Origin: Bacteroidota bacterium
Lineage (GTDB): Bacteria > Bacteroidota > Bacteroidia > Chitinophagales > Chitinophagaceae
Direction: 5' to 3'
DNA: 14,831 nucleotides
Assembly: GCA_005883855.1 (NCBI GenBank)
Contig: VBAU01000035.1
Coordinates: forward strand, 1 to 14,831
The notes beneath the pieces were generated by a model. The model saw nothing but the letters and a program-made list of their open reading frames with translations. It ran no database searches and was not told where the DNA came from. The position numbers were made by a program, and so were the translations under genes. Every line of letters starts with the position of its first letter. Within the stretch, counting starts at the first letter, position 1. Below are positions 1 through 6,878 of this stretch, in pieces.

Positions 1-411
1 TTCGATTGGGCACGATCCCGGCTACCAAACAAAGCACAACCGGTTCCGCCCATTTATCAACCCGAGGTAGCAGCCAATGCCATTCTCTGGGCGGCACAAC
101 ACTATCGCCGGGAATATGTTGTTGGGTTTTCATCATGGAAAGCTATTTGCGGAAATAATTTTTTCCCTTCGCTGGCAGATAAATTTCTAGCGAGCGTTGG
201 CTATAAGCGTCAGCAAACAGAGGAACAAAAAGGAATTGATCAGCCTGATAATTTATTTGACGCAGCACCAGGAGCTTTCGGAGCACACGGGCGATTTGAT
301 ACGAGGGCAAGAAGACGAAGCATTTTTTTTCTGTTTACAAAACATCGAACGGCGATTTATTTTTTGTTGGTGTTGGTGGTTATCGTCTTTTTATTGACGA
401 GATTGATATGA
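1..411 (+). CDS. SDR-family oxidoreductase, C-terminal part (5' end outside window)
   Basis: Frame 1 is open from the first base to a TGA at 409-411, giving about 136 residues with no start inside the window. The N-terminal part, with a PPIYQPEVAANAILWAA segment, then a W-K-A-I-x-G-N stretch and a GAHGRFD motif near residues 97-103, matches the C-terminal end of a subgroup of short-chain dehydrogenases/reductases (NAD(P)-dependent alcohol or keto reductases) that I recognise by family knowledge. The Rossmann GxxxGxG motif and the YxxxK catalytic site must lie upstream of the window. Residues about 115-136 form a hydrophobic helix ending in TRLI, so the protein is probably membrane-anchored at its C-terminus. 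The stop lies 3-6 bases before the next start codon, so the two genes are probably co-transcribed and may be translationally coupled. The substrate is unknown. Confidence 0.8.
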   Translation, partial: FDWARSRLPNKAQPVPPIYQPEVAANAILWAAQHYRREYVVGFSSWKAICGNNFFPSLADKFLASVGYKRQQTEEQKGIDQPDNLFDAAPGAFGAHGRFDTRARRRSIFFLFTKHRTAIYFLLVLVVIVFLLTRLI

Positions 412-417
412 TCAGTG

Positions 418-1668
418 ATGAAAAGGGTAAGGACCTTGATGTTCAACAATATCAGGGCCAGGGTATCGCCGTATCTGAAACGGCATTATTGCTATGTGAT
501 GCCGTCTCCCGAAAGATATCCCTTCCAATGGTTTTGGGATACCTGCTTTCACACATTTATTTTATGCGCTCTCGGAGAGTTAGAGCTGGCAAAGCAGAAC
601 TTTCAAAGTCTTTTTACCATGCAAAAAAAAGATGGTTTCATTGGGCACATGGTATTTTGGGAGAGCTTACTGCCAAAGGATAAATGGAATATTTTGGAAG
701 GACCACCCGTGTGGCAACAGATTCGGCCGCACATGAGTTTTTTAATTCAGCCGCCGCTGATAGCGCAGGCCCTGGCAAGAATCTATAGAGATTCTAAGGA
801 CGAAGAGTTTCTTCTCTCGCTTTTGCCGAAAATCAAAAAATATTATCATTGGGTTGCTGCAAGCAGGGACTTCGACGGGGACGGTCTGCTTTCAATCATC
901 AGCAATTTTGAATCAGGGCTTGACCACAAACCTTCTTTTGATGAAGTGATTGGGCATCGCTCCCAAAAGGCTACCAATAAATATTTTTGGAAAATCATCT
1001 CGGTGCAATTCAGAAACTTTACCAAATGGTACAACCTGAAGAAAATTTACAAAGCCAACGTATTCATCGTAAAGGAAACGCTATTTAACACAATGTATGT
1101 GCAGGATCTGAGAGCATTGGCTGACTTGTGCAGGTTGACAAAAGATAAGGATGCAGAAAAGTATGACGAGCTTGCTCATAAAGTAGCAATGCGCATGCTC
1201 GAAATAATGTATGACGAAGAAACGGCTGCCTTCTATGATGTCTACGGCCGCGAAAATAAAAAATTGAAGGTGCTAACTTTTACCAGCGGTATACCTGTCA
1301 TAATGAAAGAGGTCTCTAAAAAAATTGCTCATGAAATTTTGGAACGACATTTTTTAAACGAAGAAGAATTTAATCTTACTTATCCAATTCCTTCCGTTGC
1401 AAAAAATCATCCGTCATTTGATCCTCATGATTCAAGGTTTTTGTGGCGCGGCCCAACGTGGCCTGTCATAAATTGGTTTTTGTATCATTCGTTTTCAGCC
1501 AATGGCTTTGAAAAACAAGCCCGGGCGCTGCTGCAGGCAATGAAGGACCTGATTGAAAAAAGCGGCTTCCGGGAATTCTATAATCCTTTTAATGGTAAAG
1601 GATATGGGGCAAGCGATTTCACGTGGTCCGGCCTGGTTGTAGATATGATGGAGGCAGAGAAAGGGTAA
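418..1668 (+). CDS. GH63/MGH1-like glycoside hydrolase ((alpha/alpha)6 barrel)
   Basis: About 416 residues with no signal peptide, so probably cytoplasmic. Numbering from the alternative GTG at 415, a PSPERYPFQWFWD segment (residues 30-42) matches the substrate-entry region of GH63-like glucosidases and mannosyl/glucosylglycerate hydrolases. It is followed by a QPPLIAQALA helix (112-121), an ESGLDHKPSFD motif (166-176) that carries the likely general acid D170, a WRGPTWPVINWFLY stretch near residue 345, and a C-terminal EFYNPFNGKGYGASDFTW motif (387-404) that probably carries the catalytic base E387. The assignment of catalytic residues is inferred from the family. The likely reaction is hydrolysis of an alpha-glycosidic bond in a small solute or oligosaccharide; the substrate cannot be read from sequence. 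GTG 415 and ATG 418 are both possible starts; ATG is chosen as the usual codon. No clear ribosome binding site is seen, which fits coupling to the SDR gene just upstream. Confidence 0.8.
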   Translation: MKRVRTLMFNNIRARVSPYLKRHYCYVMPSPERYPFQWFWDTCFHTFILCALGELELAKQNFQSLFTMQKKDGFIGHMVFWESLLPKDKWNILEGPPVWQQIRPHMSFLIQPPLIAQALARIYRDSKDEEFLLSLLPKIKKYYHWVAASRDFDGDGLLSIISNFESGLDHKPSFDEVIGHRSQKATNKYFWKIISVQFRNFTKWYNLKKIYKANVFIVKETLFNTMYVQDLRALADLCRLTKDKDAEKYDELAHKVAMRMLEIMYDEETAAFYDVYGRENKKLKVLTFTSGIPVIMKEVSKKIAHEILERHFLNEEEFNLTYPIPSVAKNHPSFDPHDSRFLWRGPTWPVINWFLYHSFSANGFEKQARALLQAMKDLIEKSGFREFYNPFNGKGYGASDFTWSGLVVDMMEAEKG

Positions 1669-1702
1669 TTGAACGGATGTCGCCAGAGAGCGCAAGTGTA
1701 CT

Positions 1703-1910
1703 ACCTCACCTCTCTCCCGATAGCCATCGGGACTCCTCTTCACATGGAGAGGAGAGGCCGAGCCGTGGAATATTTTTCAACTTCAGTAAATAGCATTTCA
1801 ACTACTTCTCATGCTGAGTTTTATTCACAGTCGATGTGGAAGAACAACCAAGCTGACGTTGCGTTGCGGCACCGTCCCTCTCCAAATGGAGAGGGATAAG
1901 AGGGTGAGGT
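1703..1910. repeat. Inverted pair of REP-like hairpin units (possible MITE)
   Basis: The stretch begins with ACCTCACC (1703-1710) and ends with its reverse complement GGTGAGGT (1903-1910). The left unit holds two hairpins: CCCGAT-AGCC-ATCGGG (1716-1731) and CTCCTCT/AGAGGAG (1733-1739 with 1748-1754). The right unit holds a perfect 9-bp stem with loop AAAT (1875-1896). About 110 bases between the units are AT-richer and unlike either arm. TGTA occurs just outside both ends (1697-1700 and 1911-1914) and could be a target duplication, but this is weak. Related CCTCACC...CTCTCC...GGAGAGG hairpins are, to my knowledge, common between genes in Bacteroidota. The unit may also act as a bidirectional terminator between the two flanking genes, which converge here. 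Confidence 0.6.
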
Positions 1911-1931
1911 TGTAATTACTAAAATGAAGCG

Positions 1932-2746
1932 CTAACTCTTTACCCACGCAATAATTCTCAACGGCCCACCGCTACCATGTTCAATTTTCATTGGCAATGC
2001 CACAACGTATGCCCCCGTCGTCGGCAGTTGATCCAGATTTGCTACATTTTCAAATGCTGGAATATTTTTTCCAAGCAACACCTGGTGAGTTTTAAAATCT
2101 TTTGACTGCCCGTAATCAATGCTTGGCGTGTCAAGTCCCAGCGCCTTGATTTTTCTATTCGAGGTCAGCCATTCGGCTGCTGCCGGATCAATGCCAGGAA
2201 AATGTAGCAACGGAATTGCGTCGGCCCCCTTTACTAATTTTTTGGATCGGGGTAAAACTTACCATACCCAGTCCGAAACAAAACAATGGAGCTATCAGGA
2301 ATGTTTCCATTTTTCTTTTCCCAACTTTCAATATCCTTTACCGAGATGAGATAGTCCCGATTTTTCATCGCATTCTCCGATACATCAATCACGACAGCGT
2401 CACCTGTCAGGTTAGTAAGTGGAACCTGGTCCGCACTCAAATGATCCTTTGCAAAATGAACGGGTGCATCAAGGTGAGTCCCTCCATGTTCGGGTGCAGA
2501 AAATGCGTTGGTAGAATAATAAAATCCTGCGGGCGTCACTCCATTCATTTGTGTGTCCAGTTTAAAGCCGGTGGGGTTGTTCGGCCAGTAGATAGTCTTA
2601 GCATTAAAAGAGTAAGTGAGGTCAATCCACTTTCCTGATGACAAAAATTTAGCAGCATCATCAGTGCTAGTCTTCGTCTCGCAGCTTGTAAGCATTAGCG
2701 TTATTGGCGCAAATAACATTAGCGTAATTAGTGTTCGTGCTTTCAT
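1932..2746 (-). pseudogene. Cyclase-family lipoprotein (kynurenine formamidase-like), split by a -1 frameshift
   Basis: The first reading frame (2746 down to 2234) gives 170 residues: a lipoprotein signal with lipobox L-T-S-C (Cys22), then a cyclase-family domain with the metal-binding HGGTHLDAPVHF motif (87-98), ending ...FYPDPKN-stop. The second frame (ending at 1932) carries the rest of the domain: GADAIPLLHFPGIDP, and near the end PMKIEHGSGGPLRIIAWV. The frames join in a run of six A on the coding strand (plus-strand T6 at 2238-2243). One added A would restore a continuous protein of about 271 residues reading DPKKLVKGADAIP, the length expected for this family. The family hydrolyses amides such as N-formylkynurenine with a divalent metal; this copy would act in the periplasm or outer-membrane leaflet. 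Whether the break is real, a homopolymer sequencing error, or bypassed by slippage is open (see findings). Confidence 0.85.
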
Positions 2747-2992
2747 GAAGAACTGTTTAGACAGAAAAGATACAAATTGGTAGGAAGATTTTGACAGGTG
2801 GCAACGATTATGTACCCAGCATTAGTGCTATTGTGTTGCTTCCGTTGCGTCGCACTCTTGTACATTTAGAGCCCGAGCAGCACGAAACTTAAGATGGAGG
2901 TAACGAAGATTTACCACAGAGACACAAGAGAACACGGAGAAACACACAGAAACGACCGCCAATGAATACTGAGCTTGCCGTCCGGTAGTTTG
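2747..2992. other. Intergenic spacer with short dispersed-repeat-like sequence
   Basis: No gene is seen. The segment at about 2843-2868 (GTTGCGTCGCACTCTTGTAC followed by a TACATTTA box) and the stretch at about 2911-2952, an alternating CACAGAGACAC / GAACACGGAGAAACACACAG sequence, resemble short sequences that recur between genes in many Bacteroidota and other genomes. No second copy of either lies in this window, so repeat status is from general knowledge. TACATTTA at 2861-2868 looks like a -7 box, but no plus-strand gene follows it. Confidence 0.4.
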
Positions 2993-3676
2993 CTATACCT
3001 CGACCTTCAACGACTCATAAATTTCCTGGTTTCCCTTTGAAGTGACGATCAGCTCCCTTGAAAACTTCATTTTCCTGAACCATTTTTTCTCTAGCATTTT
3101 TTCCAGCAATACCGCTCCCAATTGCCCCGCCAGGTGCGGTCGACGTTCACTCCAGTCAAGACATTGTCTCGTTAGCGGCCGACGTTTATTGGTAAGTGCA
3201 TCATTGGTTACTCCAAAATCCGTTAGCCAGCTCGATCCTTTCTTCGTAATGATATAATGTCCATCAGATTTCGAAATGATCTTTTTGTCTTCCAGGGCTT
3301 CTGTAATTCTCACGCCTACCAATCCCGCTAAATGATCGTAGCAAGTCCTGCAATATTTAATCCCCTGGTGTGTTTCAATTTTTTTTATCCCGTCATCTTT
3401 ATCATTCGCGAGACTGGCCAACGATTCTACAGCGTAGGCAACTTCTGGTTTTGAAAAAGAAAAATATCTGTGCCTCCCCTGTGTTTCCACCTTTACCAAA
3501 TCTGCCTCCCGCAATTTTGCTAAATGGTTGCTGGCTGCTGTCGGCGAAACATTTGCCACTACCGCCAATTCACTTGCCGTGTAAGCGCGGCCATCAAGCA
3601 GGTTCCATAACATTTTCGCTCTTGTAGGCTCACAAATCAAGCCTGTTAGCTCCACAAATTTTTCTTCGACAACCAT
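2993..3676 (-). CDS. ArsR-family winged-helix transcriptional regulator with duplicated C-terminal domain
   Basis: 227 residues. Residues about 8-85 form an ArsR-type winged helix: EPTRAKMLWNLLDG (helix 1-2), ASELAVVANVSPTAASNHLAKLREA-type recognition region (34-58), then a beta-wing (V-K-V-E-T-Q-G-R-H-R-Y-F, 61-72). The ELCVCDL metal-binding motif of classical ArsR/SmtB proteins is absent. The C-terminal half holds two similar segments: YCRTCYDHLAGLVGVRITEA (108-127) and QCLDWSERRPHLAGQLGAVL (171-190), each followed by a small wing-like region. The conserved Cys and His residues (C109, C112, H115, C172, H181) could bind a ligand or metal; this is inference. The gene faces a monooxygenase-like/ACT gene pair across 59 bases with a perfect palindrome directly before its start codon, so it is probably an autoregulated repressor of that pair. 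The inducer is unknown. Confidence 0.85.
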   Translation of the reverse strand: MVVEEKFVELTGLICEPTRAKMLWNLLDGRAYTASELAVVANVSPTAASNHLAKLREADLVKVETQGRHRYFSFSKPEVAYAVESLASLANDKDDGIKKIETHQGIKYCRTCYDHLAGLVGVRITEALEDKKIISKSDGHYIITKKGSSWLTDFGVTNDALTNKRRPLTRQCLDWSERRPHLAGQLGAVLLEKMLEKKWFRKMKFSRELIVTSKGNQEIYESLKVEV

Positions 3677-3696
3677 AGTTCATTTTTAAATGAACT
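3677..3696. promoter_or_regulatory. Palindromic operator between the ArsR regulator and the ABM/ACT genes
   Basis: AGTTCATTTTTAAATGAACT is a perfect inverted repeat with 9-bp arms and a 2-base centre. It touches the ATG of the minus-strand regulator. ArsR-family dimers bind such 12-2-12-like palindromes, so this is the expected autoregulatory site. A minus-strand TACATTTA (3698-3705) next to it resembles the Bacteroidota -7 box TAnnTTTG, with a possible TTG at 3723-3725 (17-base spacing, shorter than usual). A bound dimer would cover the start of that transcript. Confidence 0.65.
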
Positions 3697-3735
3697 GTAA
3701 ATGTACTGATCTATGTAATTTGCAAAAAAAATAAA

Positions 3736-4083
3736 ATGATAGCAGTAATCTTTGAAGTCTTTCCAAAGGAAGGTAAATGGGACGAATATCTCGACCTTGC
3801 CGCTCATCTTCGATCCGAACTCAATAAAATAGAAGGATTCATTTCAATTGAAAGATTCCAAAGCATGACGGACAAGGAGAAGGTACTCTCACTCTCCTTT
3901 TGGAAAGATGAAGAAAGTATTTCTCAGTGGCGAAATGTTGAATTGCACCGGCAAGCACAGGCAAATGGAAGAAGTACCATCTTCAATGATTATCGGCTGA
4001 GAGTGGCACAGGTCCTTAGAGATTACAGTATGACTGAGCGCAAAGAAGCACCAGCAGACAGTATTATTTTCCATAAAAAATAA
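3736..4083 (+). CDS. Antibiotic-biosynthesis-monooxygenase (ABM) domain protein
   Basis: 115 residues, close to the usual size of a single ABM ferredoxin-like domain. The order is typical: an N-terminal strand MIAVIFEVFPKEGK, helix DEYLDLAAHLRSEL, a GFISIERFQS strand (about 34-43), then SLSFWKDEESISQWRNVELHRQAQ (53-76), and a C-terminal tail with DYRLRVAQVLRDY and APADS. Proteins of this group are small dimeric enzymes or ligand-binding proteins; some oxidise aromatic quinol-type substrates without cofactors, others degrade haem. No haem-binding or quinol-specific residue pattern is obvious, so no reaction is assigned. It is the first gene of a pair with the ACT protein (4 bases between stop and next start) and is divergent from an ArsR repressor, which suggests ligand-induced expression. 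The leader is very short and no Shine-Dalgarno site is visible. Confidence 0.8.
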   Translation: MIAVIFEVFPKEGKWDEYLDLAAHLRSELNKIEGFISIERFQSMTDKEKVLSLSFWKDEESISQWRNVELHRQAQANGRSTIFNDYRLRVAQVLRDYSMTERKEAPADSIIFHKK

Positions 4084-4087
4084 CACG

Positions 4088-4480
4088 ATGAAAGATCTGG
4101 AAATAATTTTAGAAAATAAACCCGGCAATCTTGCCTTGCTGGGTGAGACGCTGGGAAAAAGCAACATCAGTATTGAAGGAGGCGGCGTGTTTCAAAATGG
4201 AGACCATTCTGTTGCACACTTCCTGGTTGAGGAGGCGGAGAAGGCTAGAGAAGAATTGACAAAGGTGGGCATCTTTGTAGTGAAAATAAACAATGTGTTA
4301 ATCCAGAAGCTCCGCCAGGATGTTCCCGGGCAACTAGGTATGTTTTGCCGAAACCTTTCCGACGCCGGGGTAAATATTTTAGTTCAATACAGTGACCATT
4401 CTAATCAATTCATTGTTGTCGTAGACGATTTTCAAAAAGGCGAACAAGTTTCAACAGATTGGATGAAAAAGTGGTGGTAG
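4088..4480 (+). CDS. Tandem ACT-domain protein
   Basis: 130 residues holding two ACT-like units and nothing else. The first (residues about 1-68) has the ENKPGNLALLGETLGKSNISIEG signature, the usual PG-L-A-x-L loop where amino-acid ligands bind, and an HFLVEEAEKAREEL strand-helix. The second (about 71-116) has DVPGQLGMFCRNLSDAGVNI, again with PGxL, then a QFIVVVDD strand. Stand-alone ACT proteins usually sense amino acids or related small molecules, or regulate a partner enzyme. The gene starts 4 bases after the ABM gene stop, so the two form one operon under the same divergent ArsR-type regulator. It may sense or deliver the substrate or product of the ABM partner; that is inference from context alone. 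Confidence 0.8.
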   Translation: MKDLEIILENKPGNLALLGETLGKSNISIEGGGVFQNGDHSVAHFLVEEAEKAREELTKVGIFVVKINNVLIQKLRQDVPGQLGMFCRNLSDAGVNILVQYSDHSNQFIVVVDDFQKGEQVSTDWMKKWW

Positions 4481-4499
4481 TCCCGCGATGCTGTCAGAC

Positions 4500-4529
4500 T
4501 TGCTGTGCGAACAGGGTTTCGTACATTTA
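4500..4529 (+). promoter_or_regulatory. Bacteroidota-type promoter for the RMD1/YagE gene
   Basis: TTG at 4500-4502 and TACATTTA at 4522-4529 are separated by 19 bases, matching the Bacteroidetes TTTG/TTG-N19-21-TAnnTTTG pattern with one mismatch. The start codon lies 35 bases downstream. The leader holds a small perfect inverted repeat AATGTT-C-AACATT (4538-4550) of unknown role. Confidence 0.5.
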
Positions 4530-4564
4530 AAGGTGGAAATGTTCAACATTATAAAAAATAGCTG

Positions 4565-5350
4565 ATGTTGAAAGTAATATCCATCCAGGTAGCCGACAGC
4601 ATTGATATCAAATCATTCAAAGCTTTTTTCACAGCGGAAATTTATCGCTCCGATGCCGATGAACTGTTTTACAGAATTGGCCAGGAAAAATATCTCTACG
4701 TCTTTAAATACGGAATCCTGTGTTTCCTCGGTTATTCCAAAGAGGAGATAACCACATTCGTACAATCTATTTCTCCGTTCTGCAAAAATTTATTTGACCA
4801 GTGGCTTAGCGACGAATTTGATATTGAAACGCGGACCGGGCGGATCAAATTGGGCTATAATAAAATTGAGATCGCAGAGCCGGATATCGAAGTACTCCGA
4901 TTGATCATGTTAAATGTGTCACAAAGCGTAGCGCTGGATCACTATAATGAACAGACGAATAAACTCCTTACCGAGACAAATTATTACACCCAGATGTTGG
5001 AAAGGAGAGGAAAGATCAACCTGCGTCGCACCAACCTTAAAAAATATATCGGCAGAACACTGAACCTGAAAAACAGGATTGCCGAAAACCTTTACATTTT
5101 CGATTCACCGGATATAACCTGGGAAGATGAGAAATTAAATTTATTGGACCAGGACCTGAAGACCACATTTGACCTCCAAGCAAGGTTCAGAACTATCGCG
5201 GAAGGATTGCAAATTGTAAAAGAAAACCTGGAGCTCTTTAAAGACATGTTGCAATATAGAAACACAGTCGTTCTTGAAACCATTGTCATCATCCTGATCC
5301 TCGTCGAAGTCATTAACCTGTTTATCGAAAAGATATTTTCACATTTGTAA
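4565..5350 (+). CDS. RMD1/YagE family (DUF155) membrane-anchored protein
   Basis: 261 residues. A conserved F-K-Y-G-I-L-C-F-L-G segment (47-56) follows the N-terminal strand region. Next come the QSVALDHYNEQ motif (about 120-130), a basic helix around 148-165, and LNLKNRIAENLYIFDSPD (166-183) followed by W-E-D-E. The C-terminus has one transmembrane helix at about 236-256, led by R-N-T-V-V-L-E. This order is that of the RMD1/YagE (DUF155) family. Yeast Rmd1 and relatives are linked to sporulation, and mitochondrial relatives act in translation or membrane organisation; the bacterial role is not known to me. The soluble part most likely faces the cytoplasm. It stands alone behind its own promoter and converges on the alpha/beta hydrolase gene. 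Confidence 0.85.
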   Translation: MLKVISIQVADSIDIKSFKAFFTAEIYRSDADELFYRIGQEKYLYVFKYGILCFLGYSKEEITTFVQSISPFCKNLFDQWLSDEFDIETRTGRIKLGYNKIEIAEPDIEVLRLIMLNVSQSVALDHYNEQTNKLLTETNYYTQMLERRGKINLRRTNLKKYIGRTLNLKNRIAENLYIFDSPDITWEDEKLNLLDQDLKTTFDLQARFRTIAEGLQIVKENLELFKDMLQYRNTVVLETIVIILILVEVINLFIEKIFSHL

Positions 5351-5403
5351 GTGTCACCCGCAACATTCAAAGCATAAGCAATTCCTGAGCCGTCATCCAT
5401 GCT

Positions 5404-5495
5404 TTGGCCCCATTGCGCTACTTCGCGCTCTCCGCGTCCCATTGCCCGCAGCGTTCCGCAAAGGAGCCGCCAAGAACGCAAAGACACCAAAAGGC
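5404..5495. repeat. Dispersed-repeat-like GC-rich intergenic sequence
   Basis: Between two converging genes lies a GC-rich stretch that reads on the minus strand as cycles of TTTGCGTTCTTGGCGG, CCTTTGCGG, then GACGCGGAGAGCGCGAAGTA. Such 'gcggagagcgcaaag' tracts recur between genes in many bacterial genomes from what I know. The composition is clearly unlike the AT-rich neighbours. Only one copy is present here, so the repeat call rests on recognition. Confidence 0.4.
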
Positions 5496-5507
5496 TGTTG
5501 AATCTGG

Positions 5508-6536
5508 TTATTTGGTTTGCTTCAGATGTGAATGCTTTGTCGCTGCAACAAAAACTTCTTTAATGGCTGAAATAACAACCGCCGGATCTTCAACATGGAT
5601 GTTGTGACCACTATTCATGTCGATGATCTGTTTGCTATTTGTAGACAAATGCGCCAAATCCTTCTGCGCCTGCAATCTTTCATTTTCAAGTTGTAAAGAA
5701 TCTTTTCTGCCGTCATACCCACCCTTGCCACGCGTGAGGACAATCAATGGCATACCGCCGAAGGTATAACCCGGTTCACCTTTGTGGTTATATAAATCGG
5801 CCACATCTTCAGGCGACCAATCCATCTCACCACTGACGGCTTTCATGAACGCAGGTTGCGATTGCGCCCAGATCTGCATTTTTTGAACGCTGCCAGGAAG
5901 TTTGTCAAGCAGAGGATCAATTTCCGTATTTAATTTCTGCGCTTCTGCCGCGGTGTCTGGTGGTGTAAAAGAACTTTGTGGCGTCGGCGCCACCCGGCCT
6001 TTGGCAAAATCGCGAATTTTCTTCGGTTCATCCCCGCCCATAAAAATTCTTTGATCTTCCTGCACAGCTTCGACTAAAACCATCCCGACAACTTCTCTTG
6101 GATAATACCTTGCAAACGCACGAACAACAAATCCACCGAATGATTGACCCACCAGGATGTAAGGTGGACGAATCCCCGCATTCATCAATGCAGTGTGCAA
6201 CTCCAAACAGATCTGTTTACCCGTTCTCGGCATCGGCCCGGGGTCGCTCCACGCATAACCTGCACGATCATACGAAACCGTGCTGGTAAATTTTGCCACT
6301 TCGGGTTGCACAAGGCTCCAGATAAAAGAAAAATCGCCGGTTCCATTTTCAAATATAATCGTGGGTGAACCCTTCCCTTCCGGATCTAAATGAAGTTTGT
6401 GTCCACCCGCATCACTCAAAATTCCTGTCGGAGGAATATAATTGGGACCGTGCGTTTGCGAGTAACTGCGACTAACGATCCATGAGCTGAAAAAAATTAA
6501 AGAAAAGAGAGGCGCGCATTTTTTTAACATCGACAT
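5508..6536 (-). CDS. Secreted alpha/beta-fold hydrolase
   Basis: 342 residues with an N-terminal signal peptide (1 to about 26, ending SYS-Q), so exported to the periplasm or beyond. The fold is shown by the oxyanion-region strand TIIFENGTGDFSFIW (59-73), a SYDRAGYAWSDPGP segment (88-101) typical of the family, the nucleophile elbow G-Q-S-F-G-G with Ser132, and the SGHNIHVEDP motif with the probable catalytic His311. The acidic member of the triad is not certain. An insertion of roughly 100 residues (about 160-260) between the elbow and the late strands forms the lid. Family members hydrolyse esters, lactones or epoxides; the substrate is not predictable. ATG at 6536 precedes a second ATG two codons on; the first is chosen because either gives the same signal peptide. 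It appears to be a single-gene unit, convergent with the RMD1/YagE gene. Confidence 0.85.
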   Translation of the reverse strand: MSMLKKCAPLFSLIFFSSWIVSRSYSQTHGPNYIPPTGILSDAGGHKLHLDPEGKGSPTIIFENGTGDFSFIWSLVQPEVAKFTSTVSYDRAGYAWSDPGPMPRTGKQICLELHTALMNAGIRPPYILVGQSFGGFVVRAFARYYPREVVGMVLVEAVQEDQRIFMGGDEPKKIRDFAKGRVAPTPQSSFTPPDTAAEAQKLNTEIDPLLDKLPGSVQKMQIWAQSQPAFMKAVSGEMDWSPEDVADLYNHKGEPGYTFGGMPLIVLTRGKGGYDGRKDSLQLENERLQAQKDLAHLSTNSKQIIDMNSGHNIHVEDPAVVISAIKEVFVAATKHSHLKQTK

Positions 6537-6878
6537 ATTTTTATGTTTAGAGTTGACAACTATGACTTCCTCTTGGAGTCGACTGCTTTAAATCAAGCGT
6601 GTGGTAGTATAAAAATATATTTTACTTTAACGCGGGGAGCCGAAGAAAATGTGGACGGCAGTTTTTTTGGATTGTCGGTCGTCGTTATCTCAGCTTTTCG
6701 TCCTGAGTAGCATGGAAGAAACCTATAACTGCCAATTTCACCTAAGACCAACTCATCTTTCGAACACAGCAAATCAGGTTCAACTGTCCTTCCATGCCCT
6801 GGTTAAATCAAAGTCGGCACGATCGGTTTGTAAACCAGGTTTTGTAAATTTAAAACTCATCATGAAACAACGGAGTTA
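6537..6878. other. Non-coding stretch upstream of the alpha/beta hydrolase
   Basis: 342 bases with no gene I recognise. It should hold the minus-strand promoter of the hydrolase near its left end; a small inverted repeat AGTTG-A-CAACT (6551-6561) and AT-rich sequence at 6609-6634 are the only local structure. A plus-strand open frame at 6649-6879 encodes 76 residues with no recognisable motif and is probably spurious. The missing N-terminal part of the reductase remnant that starts at 6879 is not found here in any frame I read. Confidence 0.4.

Noticed and set aside
408..683. 91-residue plus-strand open frame
   Set aside because: It overlaps the glycoside hydrolase in another frame; the conserved GH63 motifs are in the 418 frame.
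1669..1899. 76-residue plus-strand open frame
   Set aside because: It is made of the hairpin repeat sequence, including the stem arms, and has no recognisable motif.
5092..5490. 132-residue minus-strand open frame
   Set aside because: Its N-terminal part is encoded by the GC-rich repeat tract, and the rest is antisense to the RMD1/YagE gene.
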